A DNA stretch of 64,000 nt from Aurantiacibacter arachoides. GTDB taxonomy: Bacteria > Pseudomonadota > Alphaproteobacteria > Sphingomonadales > Sphingomonadaceae. Below the pieces are notes generated by a model that made no database searches, was not told the origin of the DNA, and was given only the letters and a program-made list of their open reading frames with translations. The position numbers were made by a program, and so were the translations under genes. Where the stretch lies: positions 1,116,001-1,180,000 of the forward strand of contig NZ_WTYH01000001.1 in assembly GCF_009827335.1 (NCBI RefSeq), read 5' to 3'. Shown in pieces: positions 38,771-48,345 of this stretch (position 1 is the first letter of the stretch; each line of letters starts with the position of its first letter).

Positions 38771-40090
38771 GTGTGCGGTATCTTCGGCCGGTCAGGCAGC
38801 CTCGTGCTGGCGCGCGGGATTGCGCGCCGTTTATTCGCCGGCGCGCCACATAGCGGCTTGGCAGGTGCACTGGCGCTGCCTAGCTTGACCGCTGGATCGA
38901 GACGAACGTCGGGAGCACGCCATTTGCGCGCCGCATTGATCAGCCTGCCACAAGGCGGGGATGGCTTGGGCGAGATGCCCACCATTGCCGGCAAGACCGT
39001 GGCCGAGCGGCAATTGCTGTTCGCAAAGGCCTGCGGTTGCGAAGGCGTGATTGCTTTTGGCGGGGGCGTATCGTCGGCGGCTGTTGCTTTGCGTCACGCC
39101 GCAGAGCGCGAAGGCATGCGGTTCCAGGTGATCTCCAGCGCCCACGCCTTGCCCGGTGCTATTGCCGATGGGGACAGCCTGTTGGTGATGCAGCCCGGGA
39201 TGCTGCCCGAATCGCGGCAGGCGCTCGATCTGCTTCGCGCCGAGGGTGACCGGATGCTGGTGGTGTCCGCCGGGCCGGGAACCACGGCAGGGTTCGAGCG
39301 CATCGATCTGGATCGCGCATCTGCAGGTGCGATGACGGTGCCGGGCAAGTGGCTGGGGCGGCTCATCAGCCTGCCCGAGGATGCCGCACCCCACGCCGCG
39401 CTGTTGCGCATCGCCTTGCAGATGCGGCTTCCCGAAGCGCGGCTCGACGATGCCATGCTGGACGATGGCCAGTGGCTGGTGGTGCATGACGCGGCGGCGG
39501 CAGAACGGCGCGAGGCCACCTGGCTGCGCAGTCATGTCGGCGCGTCGCCGCCCACCTCGCCATCGCGCTGGCTGGCGGAACGCGTCGTCGGACGGGCGGG
39601 CGGATGGCTGATGGACCGGCCCTTTACCCGCCCCGCCTTGCTGGCGCTGTCGGCACTCCTGCTAGGCGGCTCGGTGGCGGCGGCATGGTCCGATCTGCCC
39701 GTGCCTGCGTTTGCCCTCGCGGCGCTGGCCGTGCCTGCGATCGAGAGTTTTCTTGCCCTGTCCCGTCTCGCGGTGGCGCCGTTCGGGCGCATCGGCCGTC
39801 TGCCATGGTTACGCCGGTTGGTGGACATCGTGTTGCTTGTCATCGGCGTGCTGGCGATCGACGGCCTGTGGTATCGTACGGTGTTTCCGCCCCTGATGCT
39901 GGCAGCCGGGTTGCTGGCGCTCGATCGGGATGACGCCCCCACCTATGCCCGACCCTTGCGCGATCGGGCGGTTATCGCCGGACTGGTCGCGCTGGTCTCC
40001 ACGGTCGCTCCTCCGGAGGCGGCTATCATGCTTGCAGCCACGCTCGTCCTTGTCGCCAGGTTGCTGCCGCGTATCCCGGCTGAGGAATAA
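38771..40090 (+). CDS. Membrane protein with N-terminal nucleotidyltransferase-like domain
   Basis: About 439 residues from GTG 38771. The N-terminal 240 residues contain GGDGLGEMPTIAGKTVAERQ, a pattern like the substrate-loop and alignment region of MobA/IspD-type NTP transferases, followed by GVIAFGGG and SAHALPGAIADGDSLLVM. The usual N-terminal GGxGxR nucleotide loop is not seen, so catalysis is doubtful. The C-terminal 160 residues form about five transmembrane helices. A TTG at 38936 is an alternative start. The gene diverges from the coiled-coil protein gene. No function assigned. Confidence 0.55.
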   Translation: MCGIFGRSGSLVLARGIARRLFAGAPHSGLAGALALPSLTAGSRRTSGARHLRAALISLPQGGDGLGEMPTIAGKTVAERQLLFAKACGCEGVIAFGGGVSSAAVALRHAAEREGMRFQVISSAHALPGAIADGDSLLVMQPGMLPESRQALDLLRAEGDRMLVVSAGPGTTAGFERIDLDRASAGAMTVPGKWLGRLISLPEDAAPHAALLRIALQMRLPEARLDDAMLDDGQWLVVHDAAAAERREATWLRSHVGASPPTSPSRWLAERVVGRAGGWLMDRPFTRPALLALSALLLGGSVAAAWSDLPVPAFALAALAVPAIESFLALSRLAVAPFGRIGRLPWLRRLVDIVLLVIGVLAIDGLWYRTVFPPLMLAAGLLALDRDDAPTYARPLRDRAVIAGLVALVSTVAPPEAAIMLAATLVLVARLLPRIPAEE

Positions 40091-40125
40091 CGCCGAATTA
40101 ACGCTGTTGGCGTAGGGCGGCAGAC

Positions 40126-41085
40126 ATGAGCGAACCCGCACAAGCCGGTCCATCCATGGAAGCGGTCGAAGATATCCTGCGTGAGGAACTGGCCCACGGC
40201 GACGTCATCATCGCCACGGCCCGCCCGATCCTGCGTCACCTGCTGGCGAATGACGATCACGCGCTGTTCAGCGACGAGGTCATCGCCAGGGTGCGCGGCA
40301 TGATGGTTCACGTTGCGCGCCAGATGCTGTTCGTGCTGGCGGACGAAGCCGGGGTCGCCGACAGGGCGGCCTTTGCCGACGCGCGGGAGGAAGCCATCGC
40401 CGTGTCGCTGCTGGAAGACAGCGATTTGCTCGGCCATGCGCACGCCCTGTGCATAGAGGCGCAGATCGCCCTGCGATTGCAGCATCGCAGCGGCATCGAC
40501 GCGGTGCTTTCGCCGCTGTTGCAGGAACTGGCAGCTTCGAGCGACCAGGCGATGGCTGCCGCAGCGATGCGCGTCCTATCGGCCCAGGCGCGTTACAGGC
40601 AGCAGCAGCATCGCATGGAATTTCCGCTGTCGGAACTACCGCAGGCGCTGTTCGATCGCGCACTGGCGATATTCGCGTCGCACACCGCAGACATGGGCCA
40701 ACCCGCAGACTTGGCGCGTGCCAGCCTGCAAGGCGCCTACGATCCGGATGCGAACCGCATCGGCCGTATCCTGCGCCTCGTCAGTGCGATGCAGCACCGG
40801 GCGACGCGGGCGCTGGAAGTGGATCATGCGGGCGTCTCGATCTTCGTGGTCGCCCTCTCGCTTGCCTGCGGCCAGAACCGCGACACGGTGATCCTGTCGC
40901 TTGGGGAGAACCAGTGCGCGCGGCTCGCGCTCAGCCTGAGGGCGGCGGGACTGGGGCAGAAGGCGGTGGAGGAGCAGTTTCTCTACCTCCACCCCGAAAT
41001 CGAATTGCCCGACGGTTTCGATCGCATCCGGGTAGACCGCGCATCCGCCATGCTGGCCGCCGCGCAGGTCGAGGAGGCCATGTGA
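40126..41085 (+). CDS. All-helical protein of unknown function, partner of histidine-kinase-like gene
   Basis: 319-residue soluble protein made almost entirely of amphipathic helices (HEAT/DUF2336-like in composition), no signal peptide, few cysteines. I do not recognise the family with confidence. It ends 4 bp before the histidine-kinase-like gene, so the two are cotranscribed and may act together. A TAGGGC -10-like box at 40113-40118 sits 7 bp before the ATG. Confidence 0.65.
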   Translation: MSEPAQAGPSMEAVEDILREELAHGDVIIATARPILRHLLANDDHALFSDEVIARVRGMMVHVARQMLFVLADEAGVADRAAFADAREEAIAVSLLEDSDLLGHAHALCIEAQIALRLQHRSGIDAVLSPLLQELAASSDQAMAAAAMRVLSAQARYRQQQHRMEFPLSELPQALFDRALAIFASHTADMGQPADLARASLQGAYDPDANRIGRILRLVSAMQHRATRALEVDHAGVSIFVVALSLACGQNRDTVILSLGENQCARLALSLRAAGLGQKAVEEQFLYLHPEIELPDGFDRIRVDRASAMLAAAQVEEAM

Positions 41086-41089
41086 GCCG

Positions 41090-42457
41090 ATGGCCAGCGA
41101 ACCCATCATCACTGCACGCGCGCGGACCGATGCCGACGACAACCTGATCGAGGCGGAAGAGCCGCTGGCAAGCTTTCACCTGCGCGCCGGTGGCAAACTG
41201 CCGGGCCCGATCGTGACGCCGGCGCTGCTCGAACTGGTGCGAAAGGCGCGGCGAAGCGGCAAGCGCCTGTCGCGAGCGATCCGGGCTCAGGATTCGCAGG
41301 ACCGGATCGCCACCTGGGTGGAAGTGGTGCCCGGCCGGGCAGGCACGATCGTCAATCTCAGCGCGTGGACGGTGCAGGACATTCCCGAGCCTGGGCGCGC
41401 CGCGGACATCGATCGGCTTGCGCTGGTCCGCCACCTTGCCGGACTGACCGCGCGGCTCGATGCCAGGCAGCACCTGCTCGCGGTCGACTGGACGGCATCC
41501 GATCTCGACCGGGTGGGTGAAGCCATGCTGACCGGTGTCGGGCAGCCGTGGACGGACTTCGTAGCGATCGCCGACAATGGCGGCCGCAGCCCCGTCGACT
41601 GGCGGATGAGCGACGGGGCGCGGGCCGAGGTCTCAGGGTCGATGCGGCAATGGGCGGTGCATCTCGCACCACTCGGTCCGGGCGGCACCGGCAGTGCCGG
41701 GTTCGAACTCTACCTGGTGCCCGACCAGCCGCTGGCCGACGACCCGCCAGCGCCCTCCCGCAAACCCGATCGCAGCGCCGGGATCGGACGCGATATCGCC
41801 CCGGTCCTGCGCCAGCCCGTCAGCCGCATCATCGCCAACGCCGAGACCATTCGCTCCCAGCTTTCCGGACCACTGGCCGAGGAATACAGCAACTATGCCG
41901 CGGACATTGCAGCCGCGGGCGAGCACCTGCTGGCGCTGATAGACGACCTGACGACGCTGGAAATGGTGGAGGACGAGGACTTCAACCCCGCCCCTGACCA
42001 CATCGACCTGGCCGATGTGGCGCGGCGGGCCGGGGGCATTCTGGGCATGCGCGCCAAGGAGCGTGGGATCATCCTGGATTTCCCCAAGGATGCAGAGAAA
42101 GTGCCTGCCATCGGAGAATTCCGTCGCACCTTGCAGGTGCTGCTGAACCTCGTCGGCAACGCCATCCGCTATTCGCCCGAGGGCGGGCAGGTTTGGATCC
42201 GAGCCGTAGCGTCAGGCGAACGCGCGCAGGTCGTCGTCGCCGACCAGGGGGAGGGGCTGGACGCGGACGAACAGCGCCGGGTCTTCGCCAAGTTCGAACG
42301 GCTTGGCCGCAGCGGTGACGGCGGCTCTGGCCTCGGTCTCTATATTTCCCGCCGCCTTGCCGAGGCGATGGGCGGCACGCTTACCGTGGAGAGCGCCAGG
42401 GGGCAGGGCGCGCGGTTCACGCTCGACCTGCCCGGCGGTCCTGACGCCTCCGGGTGA
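41090..42457 (+). CDS. Histidine-kinase-like ATPase lacking the phospho-accepting His
   Basis: 455-residue soluble protein: an N-terminal sensory-like region (1-225, two PAS-like segments), a dimerisation helix pair (about 232-300) and a complete HATPase domain with N-box Asn357 (LLNLVGNAIRYS), G1 Asp385 (VADQGEGL), F-box (FAKFERL) and GSGLGLYISRRLA. In the dimerisation helix the family pattern H-E-L-R-x-P-L reads P238-V239-L240-R241-Q242-P243-V244, so the His is replaced by Pro. No membrane segment and no response regulator next door. It could bind ATP and signal by conformation, or phosphorylate through another site. Confidence 0.8.
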   Translation: MASEPIITARARTDADDNLIEAEEPLASFHLRAGGKLPGPIVTPALLELVRKARRSGKRLSRAIRAQDSQDRIATWVEVVPGRAGTIVNLSAWTVQDIPEPGRAADIDRLALVRHLAGLTARLDARQHLLAVDWTASDLDRVGEAMLTGVGQPWTDFVAIADNGGRSPVDWRMSDGARAEVSGSMRQWAVHLAPLGPGGTGSAGFELYLVPDQPLADDPPAPSRKPDRSAGIGRDIAPVLRQPVSRIIANAETIRSQLSGPLAEEYSNYAADIAAAGEHLLALIDDLTTLEMVEDEDFNPAPDHIDLADVARRAGGILGMRAKERGIILDFPKDAEKVPAIGEFRRTLQVLLNLVGNAIRYSPEGGQVWIRAVASGERAQVVVADQGEGLDADEQRRVFAKFERLGRSGDGGSGLGLYISRRLAEAMGGTLTVESARGQGARFTLDLPGGPDASG

Positions 42458-42460
42458 TGC

Positions 42461-43747
42461 CTACCGCTGGCCGATCGGCACGTAATCGCGCGCCGTGGGG
42501 CCGGTATAAAGCTGGCGCGGGCGACCGATGACCTGATCGGGATCGGAGATCATCTCGTTCCACTGCGCCACCCAGCCGACCGTGCGGGCAAGAGCGAAAA
42601 GCGCGGTGAACATGGTCGTCGGGAAGCCGATGGCCGAGAGAATGACGCCCGAATAGAAATCGACGTTGGGGAAAAGCTTCTTTTCGACGAAGTAGTCGTC
42701 CTGCAGCGCCATTTCCTCCAGCCGCAGGGCGGTTTCGAACACCGGATCGGACACGTTGAGCGCGTCGAACACCTCGCGCACGGTCTTCTGCATCACGGTC
42801 GCGCGCGGATCGTAGTTCTTGTACACGCGGTGGCCGAAGCCCATCAGGCGGAACGGGTCGTTCTTGTCCTTTGCCCGCTCGATATAATGCGGGATGCGAT
42901 CGGGCGTGCCGATCTCGCGCAGCATGTTCAGCGCCGCCTCGTTCGCGCCGCCGTGGGCCGGGCCCCACAGGCACGCAATGCCGGCCGAGATGCAGGCAAA
43001 CGGATTTGCACCCGATGAGCCGGCGAGCCGCACCGTGCTGGTGGAGGCGTTCTGTTCGTGGTCGGCGTGGAGGATGAAGATCCGGTCCATCGCCTTTTCC
43101 ACCGCAGGCACAACCTCGTAATCCTCTGCCGGCACGCCAAAGGTCATGCGCAGAAAGTTGCCGGTGTAGCTGAGCGAATTGTTCGGATAGAGGAAGGGCT
43201 GGCCGACCGAATACTTGTAGGCCCAGGCAGCAATCGTCGGCATCTTGGCGATCAGCCGATGGCTGGCAATCTTGCGCTGTTCCGGATCGGAAATGTCCGT
43301 GCTGTCATGGTAGAACGCGCTGAGGGCTCCCACCACACCGCACATGATCGCCATGGGGTGCGCGTCCCGACGGAAGCCCTGATAGAACTGCCGCATCTGA
43401 TCGTGAATCATCGTGTGATAGGTGATCGTGTGGCTGAACTCGTCGAGCTCGTCCTTGCTCGGCAACTCGCCGTTAAGCAGCAGATAGCTGACTTCCATGA
43501 AGCTGGACTGTTCGGCCAGCTGCCCGATGGGATAGCCGCGGTGCAGCAGCACGCCCTCGTCACCGTCGATGTAGGTCAGCGCGCTTTCACAACTGGCGGT
43601 GGACTTGTAGCCGGGGTCATACGTGAACCGGCCGGTGGTGCCGTAAAGCTTGCGGATGTCGATGACGTCGGGCCCGACGCTGCCCTGGATGGTGGGAAAG
43701 TCGTAGGTCTCGCCACCGACTTCCAGTTCCGCTTGCTTGTCCGCCAA
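42461..43747 (-). CDS. gltA: Citrate synthase
   Basis: Condenses acetyl-CoA and oxaloacetate in the TCA cycle. 428 residues, the hexameric type II form found in Proteobacteria. Catalytic residues in [14 protein letters not shown] and [12 protein letters not shown], with [14 protein letters not shown] after them. The AAGGAG ribosome-binding site lies 10 bp before the ATG. It is downstream of gltX on the same strand with a 42-bp gap, and converges with the histidine-kinase-like gene with only 3 bp between stops. Confidence 0.97.
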   Translation of the reverse strand: MADKQAELEVGGETYDFPTIQGSVGPDVIDIRKLYGTTGRFTYDPGYKSTASCESALTYIDGDEGVLLHRGYPIGQLAEQSSFMEVSYLLLNGELPSKDELDEFSHTITYHTMIHDQMRQFYQGFRRDAHPMAIMCGVVGALSAFYHDSTDISDPEQRKIASHRLIAKMPTIAAWAYKYSVGQPFLYPNNSLSYTGNFLRMTFGVPAEDYEVVPAVEKAMDRIFILHADHEQNASTSTVRLAGSSGANPFACISAGIACLWGPAHGGANEAALNMLREIGTPDRIPHYIERAKDKNDPFRLMGFGHRVYKNYDPRATVMQKTVREVFDALNVSDPVFETALRLEEMALQDDYFVEKKLFPNVDFYSGVILSAIGFPTTMFTALFALARTVGWVAQWNEMISDPDQVIGRPRQLYTGPTARDYVPIGQR

Positions 43748-43789
43748 AACGTATCTCCTTGCGTATCCTGTTGAAGCCGGGCGAGCCGA

Positions 43790-45220
43790 TCAGCCCGCTG
43801 CCTGCGCGTCGATCCGCGCGAGGCTTTCCTCCCTGCCGAGGAGGACCAGCACATCGAAAATCCCGGGCGATGTTGTCGTTCCGGTAAGAGCCGCGCGAAG
43901 CGGCTGCGCGAGCTTGCCGAGGCCCAGCCCCTGCTCCTCCGCATAGGCCTTGAGATTGGCCTCCAGCGCCTCGATTGTCCAGTCCGTTTCGCCTTGCAAC
44001 CGGCCGGAAATAACGGAAAGTCGCGACTTTGCTTCCTTGTCCAGCAGGGCGGCGGCCTTCTCGTCCATTGCGAGCGGGCGCTGCTTGAAGAGAAACGCGG
44101 CGCCGTCCGCCAGCTCGTTCATGTCGCGCGCACGGGTCTTGAGCACGGGCATGGCCTCGGTCAGCAGGGCGACATCGGCCTGCGGACCGATTGCCTGCGC
44201 CGCCAGCCGCGCCAGCCGTGCATCATCCGCCGCGCGGATGTGATGGCCGTTCATGTTCAGCAGCTTCTTCATGTCGAATCGGCTCGGTCCCTTGCCGACC
44301 GCGTCGATATCGAAGGCGGCGATGGCTTCCTCGCGCGTGAATTCTTCCTGGTCGCCGTGGCCCCAGCCAAGGCGCAGCAGGTAGTTGAACAGCGTTTCGG
44401 GCAGGATACCCATGTCGCGGTAATCGCGCACGCCCAGCGCACCGTGGCGCTTGGAAAGCTTGGCCCCGTCATTGCCGTGGATCAGCGGGACGTGGGCGTA
44501 GACCGGGCGTTCCCACCCGTCCTCGATCCCCGCCATCGCGTCGATCACCTGGATCTGGCGAAAGGCGTTGTTCAGATGGTCGTCGCCGCGAATGATGTGG
44601 GTGCAGCCCATGTCGACATCGTCGACCACCACGGCGAGCATGTAGGTCGGTGAGCCGTCGGCGCGCAGCAGGATGAAATCGTCGATCTCGCGGTTGTCCA
44701 CCTTCACGCGGCCCTGGACCGCGTCCTCGATCACGGTCTCGCCGCCTTCGGGCGTCTTGATGCGCACGGTGTAGGGCGCGCCTTCGGGTGCTTCCGAAGG
44801 ATCGCGGTCGCGCCAGCGCCCGTCATAGCGCATCGGCTGCTTCGCCGCCTTTTGTGCCTCGCGCATTTCCGTCAGTTCTTCTGGCGTGGCGAAGCACTTG
44901 TAGGCGCGCCCGGCCGCGAGCAGTTTGTGCGCTACTTCGGCATGGCGATCGGCACGCTCGCTCTGCAGCACGGTCTCGCCATCGAATTCCAGGCCGAGCC
45001 AGTCGAGCCCTTCGTAGATCACGTCGATCGCTTCCTGCGTGGATCGCGCCTTGTCGGTATCCTCTATCCGCAGCAGCGCCTTGCCGCCGTGATGGCGGGC
45101 ATAGAGCCAGCTGAACAGCCCGGTGCGGGCGTTGCCGATATGCAGGAAGCCCGTGGGGCTGGGCGCGAACCGCGTTACCACCGGACGCTTTCCCGATGCC
45201 GTGTCGCCCGAACTTGCCAT
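43790..45220 (-). CDS. gltX: Glutamate--tRNA ligase
   Basis: Charges tRNA-Glu. 476 residues, normal length. Class I signatures [17 protein letters not shown] and KLSKRHGA are present. An ATG at 45241 would add seven residues; 45220 matches the family N-terminus. The frame is open about 270 codons upstream, but that stretch is antisense to comEC. The divergent comEC gene starts 30 bp away. Confidence 0.95.
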   Translation of the reverse strand: MASSGDTASGKRPVVTRFAPSPTGFLHIGNARTGLFSWLYARHHGGKALLRIEDTDKARSTQEAIDVIYEGLDWLGLEFDGETVLQSERADRHAEVAHKLLAAGRAYKCFATPEELTEMREAQKAAKQPMRYDGRWRDRDPSEAPEGAPYTVRIKTPEGGETVIEDAVQGRVKVDNREIDDFILLRADGSPTYMLAVVVDDVDMGCTHIIRGDDHLNNAFRQIQVIDAMAGIEDGWERPVYAHVPLIHGNDGAKLSKRHGALGVRDYRDMGILPETLFNYLLRLGWGHGDQEEFTREEAIAAFDIDAVGKGPSRFDMKKLLNMNGHHIRAADDARLARLAAQAIGPQADVALLTEAMPVLKTRARDMNELADGAAFLFKQRPLAMDEKAAALLDKEAKSRLSVISGRLQGETDWTIEALEANLKAYAEEQGLGLGKLAQPLRAALTGTTTSPGIFDVLVLLGREESLARIDAQAAG

Positions 45221-45249
45221 AACCCGTTGAATCCTGTCCATGTGCTCGC

Positions 45250-47475
45250 ATGGCAACAAAGGCGCCGCCGCTGGTTCCACTGGGGGACGACGAGCACGAT
45301 GCTGCGATGCAGCAGACGCCTTGGCGAAGCGTCGCGCGTTTGTCCAGCATCCGGCCCAGCAACTGGTTAGGTCTTGCTCAGCGCGCCGAGCGTTTTCTCG
45401 GGTCGGCCGGGTTCGATCGCGGTCCGTGGCTGACCGTGGCACTGGCGGCCGGGATCGGCGCATGGTTTGCCCTGCCGACGGCGGCAGGCTGGGTGGCCTG
45501 TATCGCGGGTGGCCTGCTGCTGGCGCTGGGCGCACTGGCAGCGTGGAAGGGGCGAGAGGACCGCGCGCAACTGACCCTCGCGTTGATGGCCTGCGGGCTG
45601 CTTTTCGCGCTGGGCACGGCGTTGATCTGGGCGCGATCCGAGATGGTCGGACAACCAGCTTTCGACCGGCCGACCTATGCCGAGATCGAGGGGCGCGTGC
45701 TCCAGCGTATCGAACAACCTGCCGAGGACCGCGTTCGCCTGGTGCTGGCCATTCGCCACCCCGATACCGGCGAGGCGGTCCGCGTGCGTGTGAACGTGCC
45801 GCTCGAGGAGGCGACCGCCGCCATGAGCGAGGGGGCGGTGGTGCGCGCAGAGACGCGGCTGATGCCGCCAACCGCGCCGATGCTGCCGGGAAGTTACGAT
45901 TTCGCGCGCACTGCCTGGTTCGAAGGGCTCGCAGCGACCGGGACGGTGCAGGGAGACATCGCGGTCGTCGAGCCGGCGGGCGCGGGGGACGCGGGCTGGA
46001 TCGCGCAGTTGCAACGCCGGCTGTCGGCCCATGTGCGTTCGCAACTGGGCGGATCACCCGGAAGCATCGCAGCGGCCTTTGCCAGCGGAGACCGCGGGGC
46101 GATCGCCACGGCGGATGAAGATGCGATGCGCGATGCGGGGCTGACCCACCTGCTCTCGATCAGCGGTCTGCACGTCAGCGCCGTGATCGCCGGCGCCTAT
46201 TTGCTGGCAATCAAGCTTCTGGCGCTGTGGCCCTGGCTGACGCTGCGGGTGCGCCTGCCGGTGGTGGCAGCGGGCGTGGCGGCGCTGGCGGGCATCGCCT
46301 ACACCTTGCTGACCGGCGCACAGGTTCCGACCGTGCGCAGCTGCGTCGGCGCCGTGCTGGTGCTGATCGCGCTGGCGCTGGGGCGCGAGCCATTGTCGAT
46401 GCGGATGGTAGCGGTTGCGGCGGTCGTGGTCCTCCTCGCCTGGCCGGAAAGCCTCATCGGGCCGAGCTTCCAGATGAGCTTTTGCGCCGTCATCGCCATC
46501 GTGGCGCTGCACAATGCCGATCCAATCCGACGCTTCCTCGCCCCGCGCGATGAAAGCGCGGTGACCCGCATGGCGCGGGGAGCCATCATGTTGCTGGCTA
46601 CCGGTCTGGTGATCGAACTGGCGCTGATGCCGATCGTGCTCTTCCACTTCCACCGCGCGGGCTTCTACGGCGCCTTTGCCAATGTCGTCGCCATTCCGCT
46701 GACAACGTTCGTGTCCATGCCGTTCATCGCGCTGGCGCTGGTGTTCGACGTGGTGGGGGCGGGGGCCCCGTTCTGGTGGCTTGCGGGCAAGTCGCTCGAA
46801 CTGTTGCTGGGGATTGCCCATGTCACCGCCGCGCAACCGGGCGCGGTAAAGCTGTTTCCGCAAATGACGCTGGCGACCATCGCGCTGTTCGTTGCCGGAG
46901 GCCTGTGGCTGGCGCTGTGGCGGGGAAGGGCGCGCTTGCTGGGGCTGGTGCCTGCCAGCGTTGCGACACTGATGCTGCTGGCCACGCCGGTGCCCGACGT
47001 GCTGATCTCCAGCGACGGGCGCCACGTGGGCATTACCGGCGAAGACTTGCCCGGAAAGGACGCGGGTGGACTGTTGGTCCTGCGTGACACCCGCAGCGAG
47101 TTCACCCGCGATAACCTGTTGGAATTGGCCGGAGTGGAGGGCGACCCGATGCCCCTGGCCGATTGGCCGGGCGCCGATTGTAGCCGGGATTTCTGTGTGG
47201 CGACCCTGGAACGCGGAGGGCGCGAATGGCACCTGCTGCTCAGCCTCAGCAGCGCGATCATCAAGGAGCGGGCGCTCGCGGCAGCGTGCGAGCGGTCGGA
47301 CATCGTTGTGGCGGACCGCTGGTTGCCACGCAGTTGCCAACCCCGATGGATCAAGGCCGACCGGCGTATGCTGGAAGAAAGCGGGGGGCTGGCGATCTCG
47401 CTGGCCAACGGAACCGTGGACACCGTCGCGGACCGGCAAGGGCAGCATGGCTGGTGGCGCGGCCGGCAGGACTAG
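45250..47475 (+). CDS. comEC: ComEC/Rec2-family DNA-uptake membrane protein
   Basis: 741-residue polytopic inner-membrane protein. N-terminal DUF4131-type region (soluble OB-like segment, about 120-235), then the Competence domain with [15 protein letters not shown] and [15 protein letters not shown], then a soluble C-terminal domain. The C-terminal part has no HxHxDH motif, so the metallo-beta-lactamase domain of longer ComEC proteins is lost or degenerate. No other competence genes are nearby. Confidence 0.88.
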   Translation: MATKAPPLVPLGDDEHDAAMQQTPWRSVARLSSIRPSNWLGLAQRAERFLGSAGFDRGPWLTVALAAGIGAWFALPTAAGWVACIAGGLLLALGALAAWKGREDRAQLTLALMACGLLFALGTALIWARSEMVGQPAFDRPTYAEIEGRVLQRIEQPAEDRVRLVLAIRHPDTGEAVRVRVNVPLEEATAAMSEGAVVRAETRLMPPTAPMLPGSYDFARTAWFEGLAATGTVQGDIAVVEPAGAGDAGWIAQLQRRLSAHVRSQLGGSPGSIAAAFASGDRGAIATADEDAMRDAGLTHLLSISGLHVSAVIAGAYLLAIKLLALWPWLTLRVRLPVVAAGVAALAGIAYTLLTGAQVPTVRSCVGAVLVLIALALGREPLSMRMVAVAAVVVLLAWPESLIGPSFQMSFCAVIAIVALHNADPIRRFLAPRDESAVTRMARGAIMLLATGLVIELALMPIVLFHFHRAGFYGAFANVVAIPLTTFVSMPFIALALVFDVVGAGAPFWWLAGKSLELLLGIAHVTAAQPGAVKLFPQMTLATIALFVAGGLWLALWRGRARLLGLVPASVATLMLLATPVPDVLISSDGRHVGITGEDLPGKDAGGLLVLRDTRSEFTRDNLLELAGVEGDPMPLADWPGADCSRDFCVATLERGGREWHLLLSLSSAIIKERALAAACERSDIVVADRWLPRSCQPRWIKADRRMLEESGGLAISLANGTVDTVADRQGQHGWWRGRQD

Positions 47476-47512
47476 TCCGCCAACCGCGCCACCGAACTTT
47501 TACTGCCTGACT

Positions 47513-47590
47513 CTTGGCATCAGAGCCTTAGCGCCAGAACCTTAGCGCCAAACCCTTAGTGCCGGACCCCTAGTGCCGGACGCTTAGTGA
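47513..47590. repeat. 14-bp tandem repeat array between comEC and lexA
   Basis: Consensus CTTAGYGCCRRACC. Copies start at 47513 (degenerate, 10 of 14 like the next copy), 47527, 47541, 47555, 47569 (CCTAG...) and a partial copy at 47583, spaced exactly 14 bp. The stop codon of lexA (TAA on the minus strand, 47586-47584) is part of the last copy. Because 14 is not a multiple of three, the TAG/TAA contained in each copy falls in successive frames on both strands. Confidence 0.85.
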
Positions 47591-48246
47591 TAGCGGCGCA
47601 GCAACCCGGCAAGCTTGCCCTGCACCTTGACCTGGCTGTCGGCATAGATCTGCGGATCGTAGCTGGCGTTGGCCGGATCGAGCCGGATCCTGCCACCATC
47701 GTGATAAAGGTACTTGAGCGTTGCTTCCTCGTCGTTGACGAGCGCCACCACGATGTCTCCATCGCGCGCTGTATCGGCTTTCCTGACGAGCGCGTAATCA
47801 CCGTCGAAGATGCCGGCCTCGATCATTGAATCCCCAGAAACCTCCAGGGCGTAGTGATCGCCGGGGCCAAGCAAGGCCGCCGGCACGGGCAACGATCGGT
47901 CGGACTCGAAGGCTTCGATCGGAACGCCAGCCGCGATCTTGCCATGCAGGGGAATCTCGATCACGTCGTTCGCCGGTTCCGGTCGTGCGGCAGGCGGGGA
48001 CGCGACCTTGGCGACGGACTCGTTGCCAAGATTCTCCGGCATCCTCACCACTTCCAGCGCGCGCGCCCTGTTGGCCAGACGGCGGATGAAACCGCGCTCT
48101 TCCAATGCGGAAATCAGCCGGTGAACGCCCGACTTGCTCTTCAGATCGAGCGCTTCCTTCATTTCCTCGAAACTCGGCGAGATGCCTGACGCTTCAAGAC
48201 GGCGGTTGATGAAAAGCAGCAATTCATGCTGTTTGGCAGTCAACAT
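47584..48246 (-). CDS. lexA: SOS repressor LexA
   Basis: Represses DNA-damage genes until RecA triggers self-cleavage. 220 residues. N-terminal winged-helix domain ([15 protein letters not shown] ... [10 protein letters not shown]), cleavage site Ala-Gly in KIAAGVP, catalytic Ser in [10 protein letters not shown] and Lys in EATLKYLY. Start at 48246 matches the family; the frame extends 17 codons upstream. An SOS box lies 57 bp upstream of the start. Confidence 0.96.
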   Translation of the reverse strand: MLTAKQHELLLFINRRLEASGISPSFEEMKEALDLKSKSGVHRLISALEERGFIRRLANRARALEVVRMPENLGNESVAKVASPPAARPEPANDVIEIPLHGKIAAGVPIEAFESDRSLPVPAALLGPGDHYALEVSGDSMIEAGIFDGDYALVRKADTARDGDIVVALVNDEEATLKYLYHDGGRIRLDPANASYDPQIYADSQVKVQGKLAGLLRRYH

Positions 48247-48302
48247 CGCGGTACTCCTTGCCCGAGCCGCCGGTGTGCGGCGACTCAAATGTTCCATTTA
48301 GG

Positions 48303-48317
48303 GAACGAATAAGGAAC
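48303..48317. promoter_or_regulatory. SOS box (LexA operator) of lexA
   Basis: GAAC-N7-GAAC (48303-48306 and 48314-48317), the exact alphaproteobacterial LexA direct repeat (GTTC-N7-GTTC on the other strand). A third imperfect half-site, AAAC at 48325-48328, follows with the same 7-bp spacing, and GTTCC-N6-GGAAC (48291-48306) forms an overlapping palindrome. It covers the predicted -10 box and transcription start of lexA. Confidence 0.85.
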
Positions 48318-48345
48318 AGTTAGGAAACAGACGCGACTTCGTCAA
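48317..48345 (-). promoter_or_regulatory. Predicted lexA promoter
   Basis: On the minus strand: TTGACG (48345-48340), 17 bp, TAACTG (48322-48317). Transcription would begin near 48310 inside the SOS box, so LexA should block its own synthesis. The -35 box overlaps the 3' end of moeA. Confidence 0.6.
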
